From: Burkholderiaceae bacterium | GTDB lineage: Bacteria > Pseudomonadota > Gammaproteobacteria > Burkholderiales > Burkholderiaceae_F | Assembly: GCA_019236735.1 (NCBI GenBank) | Contig: JAFAIM010000044.1 | Coordinates: 1 to 64,000 of the forward strand | Reading direction: 5' to 3' | Length of the DNA: 64,000 nt | Shown here: one piece after another, positions 63,764-64,000 of the stretch | Layout: every line of letters begins with the position of its first letter | Numbering within the stretch: position 1 is the first letter of the stretch | Notes under the pieces: model-generated | The model's database searches: none | What the model saw: only the letters and a program-made list of their open reading frames with translations | Told to the model about the DNA's origin: nothing | Program-made: the position numbers and the translations under genes

Positions 63764-64000
63764 ATGGACGTCGACGGGCTCCTAACGGTGGGCGAGCTGA
63801 CAAGGCGCAGCGGGCTGCCGGTGGCGGCGCTGCATTTCTACGAGGCGAAAGGCCTGATCCGCAACTCGCGCACGGCGGGAAACAAGCGCCGCTACCAGTC
63901 ACTGAGCCCCTCTGGAAGTGCTTGCCGCTCTGGGTCGTACCTTTGTCGGAAGATGGCACAGATCGGAGGGTTCATCATGGCCCCCAACTCGCGCGAAATT
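63764..64000 (+). pseudogene. SoxR-like MerR regulator, interrupted after the DNA-binding domain
   Basis: MDVDGLLTVGELTRRSGLPVAALHFYEAKGLIRNSRTAGNKRRYQ is SoxR-like; the following SLSPSGSACRSGSYLCRKM is not. Runs to the window edge. Confidence 0.65.

Noticed and set aside
1-64000. tRNA, rRNA or CRISPR arrays
   Set aside because: No cloverleaf T-arm motifs in context, no rRNA signatures and no regularly spaced direct repeats were seen on reading.

Overview
GC-rich chromosomal window, probably betaproteobacterial (Burkholderiales-like) by gene order: tkt-gap-pgk-fba-purC-purE-purK-tsaC, aroQ-accB-accC-prmA, pilS-pilR beside a cytochrome c assembly gene and ffh, and nrdA-nrdB. Most of it is dense housekeeping sequence. 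Accessory or unusual parts are: (1) about 16.7-20.1 kb, with a TetR regulator and divergent membrane protein, a GNAT/DUF1778 toxin-antitoxin pair and a probable Nmad3-like protein; (2) about 60.4-64 kb, with a molybdate-binding Mop protein, a truncated ModE-like gene, and a SoxR-box-controlled aldo/keto reductase-VOC cassette whose divergent soxR-like gene is interrupted near the window edge. The best non-coding candidates are an unannotated ~113-nt hairpin RNA with its own promoter and terminator and a CUCCUCCCUCCCUCCUC loop (25.35-25.50 kb), and a ~180-bp element bounded by 27-bp inverted arms with two internal hairpins (35.19-35.37 kb). Also notable are a SpeD-SpeE fusion, an orphan T6SS-type FHA protein, paired NrdR-like boxes exactly 31 bp apart, and a missing pyk in the glycolytic cluster. 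No tRNA, rRNA or CRISPR was seen. All calls come from reading the sequence and the ORF track; no database search was run, and refined start codons may be off by a base or a codon.
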